A stretch of DNA of 34,794 bases from W1P20-047 sp045118335 (GTDB lineage: Bacteria > Actinomycetota > Coriobacteriia > Coriobacteriales > Eggerthellaceae). The stretch lies in the NCBI GenBank assembly GCA_045118335.1, contig JBGUXY010000058.1, forward strand, positions 1-34,794. The letters run 5' to 3'. The notes under the pieces were generated by a model. That model was not told where the DNA came from, did not search any database, and worked only from the letters and a program-made list of their open reading frames with translations. Below are positions 1-8,398 of the stretch, piece after piece (the first letter of the stretch is position 1; each line of letters opens with the position of its first letter). Position numbers and translations under genes: made by a program.

Positions 1-342
1 AAGGGCGCTGCGCATGGCCAGCTTCACGACCTTGTTGTTCACGCGGAACGCATAGGAACGCGGATGCGGGCCGAACACGGTGCCGCCACCGATCCACTGG
101 GGAGCGCGGATCGTGCCCTGACGGGCGCGGCCGGTGCCCTTCTGGCGATACGGCTTCCTGCCACCGCCGCGGACCTGGCCACGGGTCTTGGTGTCATGGG
201 TGCCCTGGCGCCAAGAAGCGCGCTGGGCACGGACTACTTCATGCATGGCGGTAACGTTCGGCTCGATGCCGAACACGGCGTCGTTCAGGTCGACGGTGCC
301 CGCCGCCTCGCCGCTCGCCTTTTTCATTTCGATAGTTGCCAT
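1..342 (-). CDS. rplD: 50S ribosomal protein L4 (3' part outside window)
   Basis: L4 is a primary 23S rRNA-binding protein of the large subunit; its long loop lines the exit tunnel. The visible 114 codons read from an ATG at 342-340 to the window edge in one open frame. They contain the conserved loop signature GTHDTKTRGQVRGGGRKPYR followed by QKGTGRARQGTIRAPQWIGG, which is diagnostic of bacterial L4. The end of the gene lies outside the window, so the frame is simply truncated by the edge. It follows rplC with about 20 bases between them, in the usual S10-operon order (rpsJ-rplC-rplD). In E. coli L4 represses this operon; nothing here tests that for this organism. Confidence 0.97.
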   Translation of the reverse strand, partial: MATIEMKKASGEAAGTVDLNDAVFGIEPNVTAMHEVVRAQRASWRQGTHDTKTRGQVRGGGRKPYRQKGTGRARQGTIRAPQWIGGGTVFGPHPRSYAFRVNNKVVKLAMRSAL

Positions 343-362
343 AATGTCTTACTCCTTGGTGT

Positions 363-983
363 CTAAGCCATGCGGACGCGGACGGTGGCGTTCTTGCCGC
401 CGGGAACCGCACCCTTGACCAGGATCAGGTTCTGCTCTTCGTCGATGCGGACGACTTCGAGGTTTTTCACGGTCACGGTATCGCATCCCATGTGACCCGG
501 AAGGCGCAGGCCCTTGAGCACGCGAGACGGCGTGGCGCACATGCCAATCGAACCCGGTGCACGATGGAAGTGCGCACCATGGCCGCCGGGGCCGCCACCG
601 AAGTGGTAGCGCTTCATAACGCCCGCGAAGCCCTTGCCCTTGGACGTGCCGGTGACATCAACCTTCTTGACGTCGGCGAAAGCGGCGACGGTCACCTGGT
701 CGCCCGGCTTGTACTCGCTGGCATCCTCGACGCGAACCTCGCGCAGATGACGCACGGGAGCAACGCCCAGCTTCTCGAAATGGCCACCCATGGGCTTGTT
801 GACCTTGTTTTCCTTGATGGTGCCAAATCCCAGCTGCACGGCTTCGTAGCCATCGGTGGCAGCGGTCTTCACCTGGCAGATGGTATTCGGAGCAGCCTGG
901 ATGACCGTCACGGGGACGATGCGGTCGTCCTCGTTGAAGATCTGGGTCATACCCAGCTTGGTTCCGTAGATAGCGTTAATCAT
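363..983 (-). CDS. rplC: 50S ribosomal protein L3
   Basis: L3 is an early-assembly 23S rRNA-binding protein near the peptidyl-transferase centre. The 206-residue product has the usual family length and begins MINAIYGTKLGMTQIFNEDD, the standard L3 N-terminus. It contains the signature region around VTGTSKGKGFAGVMKRYHF and the conserved GGPGGHGAHFHRAPGSIG stretch. The ATG at 983 is preceded by a GGGAG ribosome-binding sequence. It sits 14 bases after rpsJ and just before rplD, in the conserved S10-operon order. Co-transcription with its neighbours is inferred from the tight spacing and the absence of any terminator. Confidence 0.98.
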   Translation of the reverse strand: MINAIYGTKLGMTQIFNEDDRIVPVTVIQAAPNTICQVKTAATDGYEAVQLGFGTIKENKVNKPMGGHFEKLGVAPVRHLREVRVEDASEYKPGDQVTVAAFADVKKVDVTGTSKGKGFAGVMKRYHFGGGPGGHGAHFHRAPGSIGMCATPSRVLKGLRLPGHMGCDTVTVKNLEVVRIDEEQNLILVKGAVPGGKNATVRVRMA

Positions 984-997
984 CTTCTCTTCACTCC

Positions 998-1306
998 CTA
1001 CAGCTTGATCTCGATGTCGACGCCAGCAGGAAGGTCGAGACGCATCAGGGAGTCAACGGTGTTGGGCGTGGGCTCCAGGATGTCGATGAGGCGCTTGTGG
1101 GTGCGCATCTCGAACTGCTCGCGCGAGTCTTTGTTCACGTGCGGGCCCTTCACGACGCAATACAGGTTGCGCTCGGTGGGCAGCGGGATGGGACCGGATA
1201 CTTTGGCACCAGTCTTTTGGGCGGTGTCGACGATGAGCTTGGTGGACTGATCCACGATCTCATGGTCGTAGCCCTTCAGGCGGATGCGAATCTTTTGATT
1301 AGCCAC
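998..1306 (-). CDS. rpsJ: 30S ribosomal protein S10
   Basis: S10 is a small-subunit protein of the 30S head and also the NusE partner of NusB in antitermination complexes. The 102-residue product has the normal length and carries the family core (RIRLKGYDHEIVDQSTKLIV, then GPIPLPTERNLYCVVKGPHV and SREQFEMRTHKRLIDI). The start codon is GTG at 1306-1304, with a well-placed AGGTAA-type Shine-Dalgarno sequence (CGGAGGTAAC). The gene follows fusA after only 44 bases; in many bacteria tuf lies at this junction, but here it is absent. No promoter was recognised in the gap, so it is probably read through from the str promoter. Confidence 0.98.
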   Translation of the reverse strand: MANQKIRIRLKGYDHEIVDQSTKLIVDTAQKTGAKVSGPIPLPTERNLYCVVKGPHVNKDSREQFEMRTHKRLIDILEPTPNTVDSLMRLDLPAGVDIEIKL

Positions 1307-1350
1307 TTGAGTTACCTCCGTTAATTAGCGTTTCGCTTACACCCGAGGGC

Positions 1351-3453
1351 TTAAGCGTTACCGCCAGCCTTGGTGATGATTTCTTCCTGAATGCTACGCG
1401 GAACCGGCTCGTACGAGTCGAACTGCATCGTGTAGACCGCACGGCCTTGCGTGCCAGAACGAAGCTCCGTCGCATAGCCGAACATGTTGCTCAGCGGCAC
1501 CTTGGCCTGGATGACCATGGCGTTGCCGCGCTGCTCCTGACCCTGGATGAGGCCACGACGCGACGGGATGTCGCCCATGACGAAGCCCAGGTACTCTTCG
1601 GGAGTTTCCACTTCCACGGCCATAACCGGCTCGAGGATGACCGAATCGCCTTGCTTGAGCGCGGACTTGATGGCCATCGAGCCAGCCACCTTGAAAGCCG
1701 CTTCGGAAGAGTCGACTTCGTGGTAGGAGCCGTCGATGAGCTCGACGCGCACATCCTCTACGGGATAGCCGGCCAAGACGCCGGAGTTCAGCGCTTCCTG
1801 GATGCCCTTGTCAATGGAGGGGATGTACTCCTTGGGCACCACACCACCCACGATCTTGTTCTCGAACACGTAGCCCGCTCCAGGCTCCTGCGGATACATG
1901 TTGATAACGCAGTCGCCGTACTGGCCACGGCCACCGGACTGGCGCACGAACTTGCCCTGGACGTTCAGGGCAGGCTTGGTGGCCTTTTCGCGATAGGCAA
2001 CCTGCGGCTTGCCCACGTTGGCCTCGACCTTGAACTCGCGCAGCAGGCGGTCGACGATGATTTCCAAGTGCAGCTCGCCCATGCCGGCGATGATGGTCTG
2101 GCCTGTTTCGTGGTTGGTGGATACGCGGAACGTCGGATCCTCTTCGGCGAGCTTCTGCAGGGCGATGCCCATCTTGTCTTGCTCGGCCTTGGTCTTGGGC
2201 TCCACGGCAACGTCGATGACGGGGTCGGGGAATTCCATGGACTCGAGGATGATGGGGGCGTCTTCGGACGTAAGCGAATCACCCGTGGTGGTGTTCTTCA
2301 AGCCAACTACGGCTACGATGTCGCCAGCCTGGCACTTGTCGATGTCGACACGCTGGTTGGAGTGCATCTGCAGCAAGCGACCGATGCGTTCCTTCTTGTC
2401 GCGTGTGGCGTTAATCACATACGAGCCGGAGTCCAGCTTGCCGGAGTAGACGCGCAGATAGGTGAGCTTGCCCACGTAGGGGTCGGTCATGATCTTGAAA
2501 GCCAGGGCCGCGAACGGGGCTTTCGGATCGCTGGCACGCTCTTCCTCTTCATCGGTTTCGGGGTTGATGCCCTTGATAGCCGGAACCTCCAACGGGCTCG
2601 GCAGGTAGTCGACGACGGCGTCGAGCAGCTCCTGCACGCCCTTGTTCTTGTAGGCAGAGCCAACGAAGACGGGGTTGAGCTGGCAGGCGATCGTGCCCTT
2701 GCGCATGGCGGCCTTCAGCTCTTCGACGCTAACCTCTTCGTCCATAATGACCTTTTCCATGAGGTCGTCATCGCAGTCGGCAGCGGCCTCGAGCAGCTCC
2801 TGGCGGCGAATCTCAGCCTCGTCGGCGAACTCCTCGGGGATGGCATCCATGGGCTCGGGGTAGGTCATGCCCTTGTCGTCGGCCTTGAAGTCCCATGCGG
2901 TCATGGTGACGAGGTCGATGACGCCCCAGAAGTTGTCTTCGGCTCCCATGGGGATCTGAGCGGCCACGGCGGGTGCGTCCAGGCGATCTTTCATGGTCTG
3001 GATGGCATGGAAGAAGTCGGCACCGACGCGGTCGTATTTGTTGATGAACGCGATACGGGGGACGTTGTAGCGATGAGCCTGACGCCAAACGGTTTCGGAC
3101 TGCGGCTGAACGCCGGCGACGGCGTCGAACACCGCCACGGCGCCATCGAGCACGCGCAGCGAACGTTCAACTTCGGAGGTGAAGTCAACGTGGCCGGGAG
3201 TGTCGATGATCTGCAAGCGGTACTGCTTGCCGTCCTTGTCCCAGAAACACGTGGTGGCAGCGCTCGTGATGGTCACGCCACGCTCCTGCTCTTGGACCAT
3301 CCAGTCCATGGTGGCAGCACCATCGTGCACCTCGCCGATCTTGTGCGTCTTGCCCGTGTAATACAGGATGCGCTCGGTCGTGGTCGTCTTGCCCGCATCG
3401 ATGTGGGCCATGATCCCGATGTTGCGCGTTTCCTGAAGGGTAACTTTAGCCAT
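1351..3453 (-). CDS. fusA: Elongation factor G
   Basis: EF-G is the ribosomal translocase GTPase and also acts with RRF in ribosome recycling. The 700-residue product is full length. The G domain is visible as the P-loop AHIDAGKTTTTE (about residues 17-28), the switch region with ERGVTITSAATT, DTPGHVDF, and the base-recognition motif NKYD. Most EF-Gs have NKMD here; the Tyr still fits the NKxD consensus. Domain II to V sequences follow to the expected C-terminus, including the domain IV loop region GGRGQYGD. The ATG at 3453 is 17 bases after rpsG with an AAGGCGG ribosome-binding sequence. No second, fusB- or tetM-like paralogue is present. Confidence 0.98.
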   Translation of the reverse strand: MAKVTLQETRNIGIMAHIDAGKTTTTERILYYTGKTHKIGEVHDGAATMDWMVQEQERGVTITSAATTCFWDKDGKQYRLQIIDTPGHVDFTSEVERSLRVLDGAVAVFDAVAGVQPQSETVWRQAHRYNVPRIAFINKYDRVGADFFHAIQTMKDRLDAPAVAAQIPMGAEDNFWGVIDLVTMTAWDFKADDKGMTYPEPMDAIPEEFADEAEIRRQELLEAAADCDDDLMEKVIMDEEVSVEELKAAMRKGTIACQLNPVFVGSAYKNKGVQELLDAVVDYLPSPLEVPAIKGINPETDEEEERASDPKAPFAALAFKIMTDPYVGKLTYLRVYSGKLDSGSYVINATRDKKERIGRLLQMHSNQRVDIDKCQAGDIVAVVGLKNTTTGDSLTSEDAPIILESMEFPDPVIDVAVEPKTKAEQDKMGIALQKLAEEDPTFRVSTNHETGQTIIAGMGELHLEIIVDRLLREFKVEANVGKPQVAYREKATKPALNVQGKFVRQSGGRGQYGDCVINMYPQEPGAGYVFENKIVGGVVPKEYIPSIDKGIQEALNSGVLAGYPVEDVRVELIDGSYHEVDSSEAAFKVAGSMAIKSALKQGDSVILEPVMAVEVETPEEYLGFVMGDIPSRRGLIQGQEQRGNAMVIQAKVPLSNMFGYATELRSGTQGRAVYTMQFDSYEPVPRSIQEEIITKAGGNA

Positions 3454-3470
3454 AAACGAATCCGCCTTTC

Positions 3471-3941
3471 CTACCAGCGGTAGTGCGAGAATGCACGGTT
3501 CGATTCGGCCATCTTGTATACGTCCTCACGACGCTTCACGGAAGCACCCTGGTTTTCGGCTGCATCCATGATCTCGGCAGCGAGGCGCTGGATCATGGTG
3601 TGCTCCTTGCGCTTGCGGCTGAAGCCCACAAGCCAGCGGATGGCAAGCTGGTTGGCACGACGGGAGTTGACCTCCATGGGCACCTGATAGGTGGCGCCAC
3701 CGACGCGCTTGGGCTTGACTTCCAAGGTCGGACGAACGTTGTCCATGGCCTTCTTGAATACCGACAGCGGTTCCTGGCCGGTCTTCTGGCCAACGAGCTC
3801 GAAGGCGCCGTAGACGATGTCTTCTGCCAGCGACTTCTTGCCGTCGAGCATGATCTGGTTGATCAGCTGCGTGACCTGTCGGTTGTTGTAGATGGCATCC
3901 GCCTGAACTTCGCGGCGGATGGCTGCTGCACGACGCGGCAT
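3471..3941 (-). CDS. rpsG: 30S ribosomal protein S7
   Basis: S7 nucleates assembly of the 30S head and contacts the E-site tRNA. The 156-residue product has the standard length and contains the signature MPRRAAAIRREVQADAIYNN, LINQIMLDGKKSLAEDIVYG and the VGGATYQVPMEVNSRRANQL region. It ends EDVYKMAESNRAFSHYRW, a typical bacterial S7 C-terminus. The ATG at 3941 is preceded by AAAGGAT and lies about 20 bases after rpsL. In E. coli S7 represses the str operon by binding the rpsL-rpsG intercistronic RNA; that gap here is only 21 bases, so an identical mechanism is unlikely (inference). Confidence 0.98.
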   Translation of the reverse strand: MPRRAAAIRREVQADAIYNNRQVTQLINQIMLDGKKSLAEDIVYGAFELVGQKTGQEPLSVFKKAMDNVRPTLEVKPKRVGGATYQVPMEVNSRRANQLAIRWLVGFSRKRKEHTMIQRLAAEIMDAAENQGASVKRREDVYKMAESNRAFSHYRW

Positions 3942-3962
3942 ATGCTTATCCTTTCTTCTCGC

Positions 3963-4337
3963 TTAGTTCTTCGGACGCTTGGCGCCATAACGGCTGCGGG
4001 CCTGAGCACGCTTGTTCACGGCAGCGCAGTCCAAAGCGGCGCGGATGACCTTGTAGCGGACACCGGGCAGGTCCTTGACACGACCGCCGCGGATGAGCAC
4101 CATCGAGTGCTCCTGCAGGTTGTGGCCGATGCCCGGGATGTAGGCGGTTACTTCCATGCCGTTGACCAGGCGGACACGGCAGACCTTGCGAAGCGCCGAG
4201 TTCGGCTTCTTCGGGGTGGTGGTGTACACGCGGGTGCACACGCCACGCTTTTGGGGGTTGCCCTTCAGAGCGGGGGTCTTCTTCTTCACGACGGAGTCGT
4301 GACGGCCTTTACGGACCAACTGATTGATGGTAGGCAA
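3963..4337 (-). CDS. rpsL: 30S ribosomal protein S12
   Basis: S12 sits at the decoding centre and controls translational accuracy. The 124-residue product has the family length and the invariant segments VYTTTPKKPNSALRKVCRVR and LIRGGRVKDLPGVRYKVIRA. The two lysines whose substitution gives streptomycin resistance in other bacteria (PKKPNSA and GGRVKDLPG) are both present, so this is the ancestral, sensitive-type sequence. The start codon is TTG at 4337-4335, supported by AAAGGAG seven bases upstream. It is the first gene of the operon and lies about 140 bases downstream of the predicted transcription start. Confidence 0.97.
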   Translation of the reverse strand: MPTINQLVRKGRHDSVVKKKTPALKGNPQKRGVCTRVYTTTPKKPNSALRKVCRVRLVNGMEVTAYIPGIGHNLQEHSMVLIRGGRVKDLPGVRYKVIRAALDCAAVNKRAQARSRYGAKRPKN

Positions 4338-4427
4338 ATCTCTACTCCTTTGTTATCCGGCGGCCCGGGAAGAACAGCATGTCTCGACTTCCCCATGGAC
4401 CTGATGTGCCTTACAATTGTTCGCATT

Positions 4428-4454
4428 CGTGTGCGTTCAGCTGTTACGCACGCG
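4428..4454 (-). other. Hairpin in the rpsL leader
   Basis: The arms CGTGTGCGT and ACGCACGCG pair over nine positions with one G-U wobble, around the loop TCAGCTGTT. It falls about 26-52 bases after the predicted start of the str transcript. A second short stem (CTCGCG / CGTGAG) lies closer to the start, at about 4469-4483. A role in ribosomal-protein autoregulation is possible but is inference only. The rest of 4516-4763 holds no gene that I can support. Confidence 0.4.
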
Positions 4455-4486
4455 AAAGGCGCACCCCTCACGGGACGCGAGTGGGA

Positions 4487-4515
4487 ACTTTATCACCGCC
4501 CACCATGCATGTCAA
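4487..4515 (-). promoter_or_regulatory. Predicted promoter of the str/S10 operon
   Basis: On the minus strand a consensus -35 TTGACA (4515-4510) is followed by exactly 17 bases and a -10 TAAAGT (4492-4487). The -10 is preceded by TGA, which makes an extended -10. Transcription should start near 4480, giving a leader of about 140 bases before rpsL. It is the best promoter match in the rpsL upstream region. Confidence 0.7.
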
Positions 4516-4763
4516 ACGCCACGCTTCCGGGCGTATCCATTGCTTTGCTTTCCATATCTCCAGTTCAAACAGCATTTCCTCCACACACCTTCACATTTCC
4601 TGCGCATATTCGCCGTTTCCGGTGACTTTTCTTGTCCCGACATCGAATACCACAGTCGCGAAAAAGACGCCGAAGACGCCTGAAAGCGGCATGACATGGA
4701 AAGATTGCTCACGAGCATCTTGGCTATACTCATTTGATGCGCTCAGACATCATATGGTTAAGG

Positions 4764-4769
4764 TATAAT
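4764..4769 (+). promoter_or_regulatory. Candidate -10 element for the diguanylate cyclase gene
   Basis: A perfect TATAAT lies 70 bases before the chosen start codon. No convincing -35 sits 16-18 bases upstream (the 17-base position reads GCTCAG), so the call is weak. It may depend on an activator or be chance in an A+T-rich gap. Confidence 0.35.
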
Positions 4770-4838
4770 TATTGAGTTGTGCATTTGGCATGCTTCCCTT
4801 TCGCCAGCATGTATGAACGAAACGACCAAAGAACCCGG

Positions 4839-6233
4839 ATGACCGAAACCACCCAGCAGCCGAAAACACGCCGAGCATCGGATGAATGCAGTCCCCAAAG
4901 CGATCGCAAGGGTCCGCGCATCCGATTGATATACGCCTTTGCCATCATCGTGGCTGCAATCCTGGCTTTAGCTTCGCTGGTCACCATGAGGACGGTTCTC
5001 GAAGCCGACGCAGAGCTCGAACGCCTCATCAACGACTATTCGGTCTGCAAGGATGCGGCAAACGACTTGCAGATAGCCTCCGATTACCTTACCGCGGAAG
5101 CGCGCATGTACGTGGTTACCGGCAAGCGCGAGTACCTGGACAACTACCTTACCGAGATACAGGTCACCGACAGGCGCGGTCGAGCCGTGGATACGCTGCA
5201 CGTACGGTTCGGCGGCAGCTCCGCGATCGACGCCCTCCAAGCTGCGCTCGATCAATCGAACGAGCTTACACAACGCGAGCTCTACGCCATACGGCTCACA
5301 GCCGATGCCACCGGGCTTTCCGAGCTTCCCGACATAATCGAGGACGTGCGCATCGATGCAGATGACGACGCTCTCTCTAACGAAGAGAAGCGCGACCTCG
5401 CCAAAGACATCATGCTCGACGACGAATACGAGACCTACAAGGAAACCATCGCCGACAACGTCAAAGATTGCTCGGACGTCTTGATCTCGAGTTTGGCCCA
5501 GCAGGAAGAAGCCAGCAACCGGCACCTGCAGAAGCTTCTATGGCAACTAAGGGCGATTATGCTCGCGTTGCTCGCCATAGTGGTGTTCGTCATACTCTCC
5601 GCCGCTTTCCTGATATTGAGGCCGCTGTCGCGATACACGCAACGTATCGGCAAAAGCCTTCCCCTCGTTCTCGACGGTGCTCGTGAGCTTCGCTACCTGG
5701 CAGGCGCTTACAATACCATGTACGAGGAAAACCACCAGCGGACCTTGACGCTCAAGCATGCAGCCGAACACGATCCGCTCACCGGCCTGTGCAACCGCGG
5801 CGCCTATGACGCCTTCATGGCCGAGCATCCCCACGATATCGCGCTGCTGCTGGTGGATGTCGACAAGTTCAAGGAAGTGAACGACACGTTCGGCCACGAC
5901 ATGGGCGACGGCATTCTCAAGCGAGTGGCAAACGCCCTCGAGCATGGATTCCGGGATTCGGACATTCCCTGCCGCATAGGCGGGGACGAATTCGCCGTCA
6001 TCATGACCAACATGCGCCCCGAGCTACGTGGAGTCGTGGCTAGAAAACTCGAATCAGTGGCCGATTCGGTGCGGGAACCTGAAGATGACACACCTGGCGT
6101 CACCCTTTCGATCGGCGTCGCCTTCAGCAGCGAGCTTTCCGGGGACGACGACATCTACCGTGCCGCCGACAGCGCCTTGTACGTAGTCAAGGAACGCGGC
6201 CGCAATGGCTATGCCTTCTATGCAAGCAAGTAA
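4839..6233 (+). CDS. Membrane diguanylate cyclase (GGDEF domain)
   Basis: It is predicted to make cyclic di-GMP from two GTP at the cytoplasmic membrane. From the chosen ATG (464 aa), a transmembrane helix at about 30-50 precedes an extracytoplasmic sensor region of about 185 residues. Part of that region (ARMYVVTGKREYLDNYL) resembles CHASE3-type sensors. A second helix at 238-260, a short HAMP-like linker and the GGDEF domain (308-464) follow. The active-site motif is intact GGDEF at 381-385, and an RxxD product-inhibition site (R372, D375) lies at the expected distance upstream. No EAL or HD-GYP domain is present. GTG at 4779 and ATG at 4809 are alternative in-frame starts, but neither has a ribosome-binding sequence; 4839 has only a weak AAAGAA. 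The gene is divergent from the str operon. Confidence 0.9.
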   Translation: MTETTQQPKTRRASDECSPQSDRKGPRIRLIYAFAIIVAAILALASLVTMRTVLEADAELERLINDYSVCKDAANDLQIASDYLTAEARMYVVTGKREYLDNYLTEIQVTDRRGRAVDTLHVRFGGSSAIDALQAALDQSNELTQRELYAIRLTADATGLSELPDIIEDVRIDADDDALSNEEKRDLAKDIMLDDEYETYKETIADNVKDCSDVLISSLAQQEEASNRHLQKLLWQLRAIMLALLAIVVFVILSAAFLILRPLSRYTQRIGKSLPLVLDGARELRYLAGAYNTMYEENHQRTLTLKHAAEHDPLTGLCNRGAYDAFMAEHPHDIALLLVDVDKFKEVNDTFGHDMGDGILKRVANALEHGFRDSDIPCRIGGDEFAVIMTNMRPELRGVVARKLESVADSVREPEDDTPGVTLSIGVAFSSELSGDDDIYRAADSALYVVKERGRNGYAFYASK

Positions 6234-6352
6234 AATCGCCATCCTAGACGGGATGCCGGATGCTTCGTTGTGCTACCCGCAACACCTGCTAGCCATATGT
6301 ACCCAAACCGACCAAACAGTAGAACGTGGGGACTTCGAGTTGTGACGCCTTG

Positions 6353-6796
6353 CTACGACTTCACCACCAGCACATCGCAGTCATGGGTGCGCACGAGGTG
6401 CTTGCTCGTCGAACCCATGAACGCATACTGGAAGTTGGTGAGCCCGCGTTCGCCACAGACGATCAAATCGGGTTCGAAAGGCTTGATGAGGCGGGAATCG
6501 AGCGTATCGTTAACCGAGCCAGCCACGACACGGATCTCTACATGGGAAATGCCGGGGTCTTCCTTGGCTTCGGCAAGGATGTCGGCCAGGTCTTCCTCCG
6601 TCTTCTTGCGGAAGGCATCGCACAGATCGTTGAAGTCTATTGCGTTGAGTTCGGTGGGAACGGCTTCCACAACACGCCCGAACAGCAGGTCCGCATTGTT
6701 GATCGAGGCGATCTGCACCGCTCGACGTGCCACGGCCTCTTGGGTCTCGCGCCCATCGATGGCAACGAAAACGCGATCGTATCGGGAATGCTCCAT
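6353..6796 (-). CDS. Universal stress protein (UspA family)
   Basis: This is a cytoplasmic single-domain Usp, 147 aa from the chosen start. The fold is recognisable from the N-terminal strand (RYDRVFVAIDG) and the C-terminal GERGLTNFQYAFMGS. That segment matches the ATP-binding signature G-x2-G-x9-G-S exactly, so it belongs to the nucleotide-binding Usp class rather than the non-binding one. Two adjacent ATGs follow an AAGGAG; the second (6796) has the better five-base spacing. An upstream in-frame ATG at 6823 has no ribosome-binding sequence. It is convergent with the diguanylate cyclase gene and lies downstream of the CBS-pyrophosphatase gene, separated by about 80 bases. Its client process is unknown. 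Confidence 0.92.
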   Translation of the reverse strand: MEHSRYDRVFVAIDGRETQEAVARRAVQIASINNADLLFGRVVEAVPTELNAIDFNDLCDAFRKKTEEDLADILAEAKEDPGISHVEIRVVAGSVNDTLDSRLIKPFEPDLIVCGERGLTNFQYAFMGSTSKHLVRTHDCDVLVVKS

Positions 6797-6875
6797 CATT
6801 GCTCCTTCGAAAGACCGATTCATCGTATCTGCGATGCGACAAACCTCATTTTAACGCAGCTTCGCCGATTGCACA

Positions 6876-8243
6876 TCACGCGTCCAGAATGCGCGCGGCG
6901 ACCTGCTTCTTGCGCGACAAGACTCCGGGCATCCACGTGCCGCCCTCACCCGTGCAGGTGATGTCGAAGGCGCGGTTCACGATGCGGCGGTTGCCCTCGC
7001 AGATGAACTGGCTGCCCTCCGCCAGGATATCGGTGACCATGAGCAACACGAACTCGTACCCGTTTTTCTCCACCAGGTTGCGCATGTGGGCACGGATGTC
7101 TTGTTCGCGCTCCATGACGGTGGGCAGATCCACGGTCTCGTGCTGGGCGATAAGGCAAACGCCTTCGGCCAGCGGAAATTCCTTCGAATCGGCGCCAACG
7201 AGCTTCTCCACGGGCATGTCGGAGTCTCCTCCGCGCAGGCTGAACACCTCCAGGCCGTATTCGGTGGGGTCTTGGCCGATGATCTTGCCCAGGCGCCCTG
7301 CCACCTGACGATCGGTCCAGGTGGTGGTGGGCGACTTCAAGATTACGGTATCGGTCATGATGGCCGAAAGCAGCACCTTCGCGATGGGAACGGGAATTTC
7401 GACGTCGTTGTTTTCGAACTCCATCGTGACGATGGTGGCCGAAGAGCCCACGGGCAGGTTCAGGAACTTGATGGGGTTGATGGTGGAAATGTCGGCAATG
7501 CGATGGTGGTCGACGATTTCCACCACTTCCGCTTCCTCGATCCCGTTGGCAGCCTGACGTCGCTCGTTGTGATCGACCAAGATCACGCGGCGCTTCGGGC
7601 GCACGGCCACGTTGGTGCGGGTGACGATGCCGATGGCACGGTCGTCTTCGTCGAGTACCACGGCTTCGCGCAGGGCGCTTGACATGAGCTCGCCAACAGC
7701 ATCTCGCAGCAGGCCATCGGCGTCGAGCTGCAGCACATCGGTTTCGGTGATGTCTTCCACGCGCTGGTCGAGCGACGAGATGAGGTCGGAGGCAACCGCC
7801 ATCTGACTTGCGCCGGAATCGAGCCGATCGGTGGCAGATATATAGCGCTCGGCTATCATGCGCGTGGTGATAAGGCCGCAGTAGCGTCCATCGTCATCGG
7901 TAACCACCAGTGCGCGCACGTTGCGCTGACGCAGTATGCGTCCAGCCTCCATGAGCGTGGCGTTGCGGTTTATGGCGATCGGATCGTACGTCATCACATC
8001 GGATACGCGGGAATGCACGTGGCTGATGAGCAGTGGCGGCTCGATGCCGTTCGCTTCCAGGATCTTCGCGGTTTCGGGGGGCAGCGGACCTAGGCGAGCG
8101 GGGATGTAATCCTGCAGCGGCGCACCCCACTCGTCGTGGTCGCGGCGGGAGAGCTCGTTTTTCAGGTACGCATAGCCAATCGCCGCACTGATGGCGTCGT
8201 TATCGGGATTCTTATGGCCGACGACGATGATGGGAGTCTGCAT
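6876..8243 (-). CDS. ppaC: Manganese-dependent family II inorganic pyrophosphatase with CBS domains
   Basis: It hydrolyses cytoplasmic pyrophosphate to phosphate. The 455-aa product opens with the DHH-family metal site GHKNPDNDA (residues 9-17). Two CBS modules follow (about 80-135 and 165-215), then ILVDHNE, the VDHH motif (about 244-247) and the DHHA2 substrate-binding SRKKQ near the C-terminus. The CBS pair is separated by only some 30-40 residues, so the DRTGG domain found in clostridial enzymes is missing, as in the Eggerthella lenta enzyme. CBS domains in this family bind adenine nucleotides and regulate activity (known). The ATG at 8243 is preceded by AAGGAGG; a 61-residue upstream open extension is rejected for lack of any signal. 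A TACAAT candidate -10 lies at 8296-8301. Confidence 0.95.
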   Translation of the reverse strand: MQTPIIVVGHKNPDNDAISAAIGYAYLKNELSRRDHDEWGAPLQDYIPARLGPLPPETAKILEANGIEPPLLISHVHSRVSDVMTYDPIAINRNATLMEAGRILRQRNVRALVVTDDDGRYCGLITTRMIAERYISATDRLDSGASQMAVASDLISSLDQRVEDITETDVLQLDADGLLRDAVGELMSSALREAVVLDEDDRAIGIVTRTNVAVRPKRRVILVDHNERRQAANGIEEAEVVEIVDHHRIADISTINPIKFLNLPVGSSATIVTMEFENNDVEIPVPIAKVLLSAIMTDTVILKSPTTTWTDRQVAGRLGKIIGQDPTEYGLEVFSLRGGDSDMPVEKLVGADSKEFPLAEGVCLIAQHETVDLPTVMEREQDIRAHMRNLVEKNGYEFVLLMVTDILAEGSQFICEGNRRIVNRAFDITCTGEGGTWMPGVLSRKKQVAARILDA

Positions 8244-8398
8244 GGTGCCTCCTTCGAAAGCATAGCGCAGCGACAAAGCCACGCGGTTAGCCCTTATTGT
8301 AGCGTAGTGATGCGTTCGTTGCAGGGGTCCTTTCGCTTGCGCCATGCCGCTGGTTGAAGTATCGTCATGACCTTGGGCACAGGAAAGGTGGTATGCAT

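Noticed and set aside
1351..3453. NKYD instead of NKMD in EF-G as a sign of a resistance or organelle-type variant
   Set aside because: The NKxD consensus is kept and the rest is an ordinary EF-G; probably lineage variation.
1447..3483. 678-codon open frame antisense to fusA
   Set aside because: It mirrors the whole EF-G gene, has no protein family resemblance and is the usual high-GC antisense shadow.
6234..6352. Terminator between the diguanylate cyclase and stress-protein genes
   Set aside because: The best stem (GCCATCC/GGATGCC) has a mismatch and no T-run, so it was not annotated.
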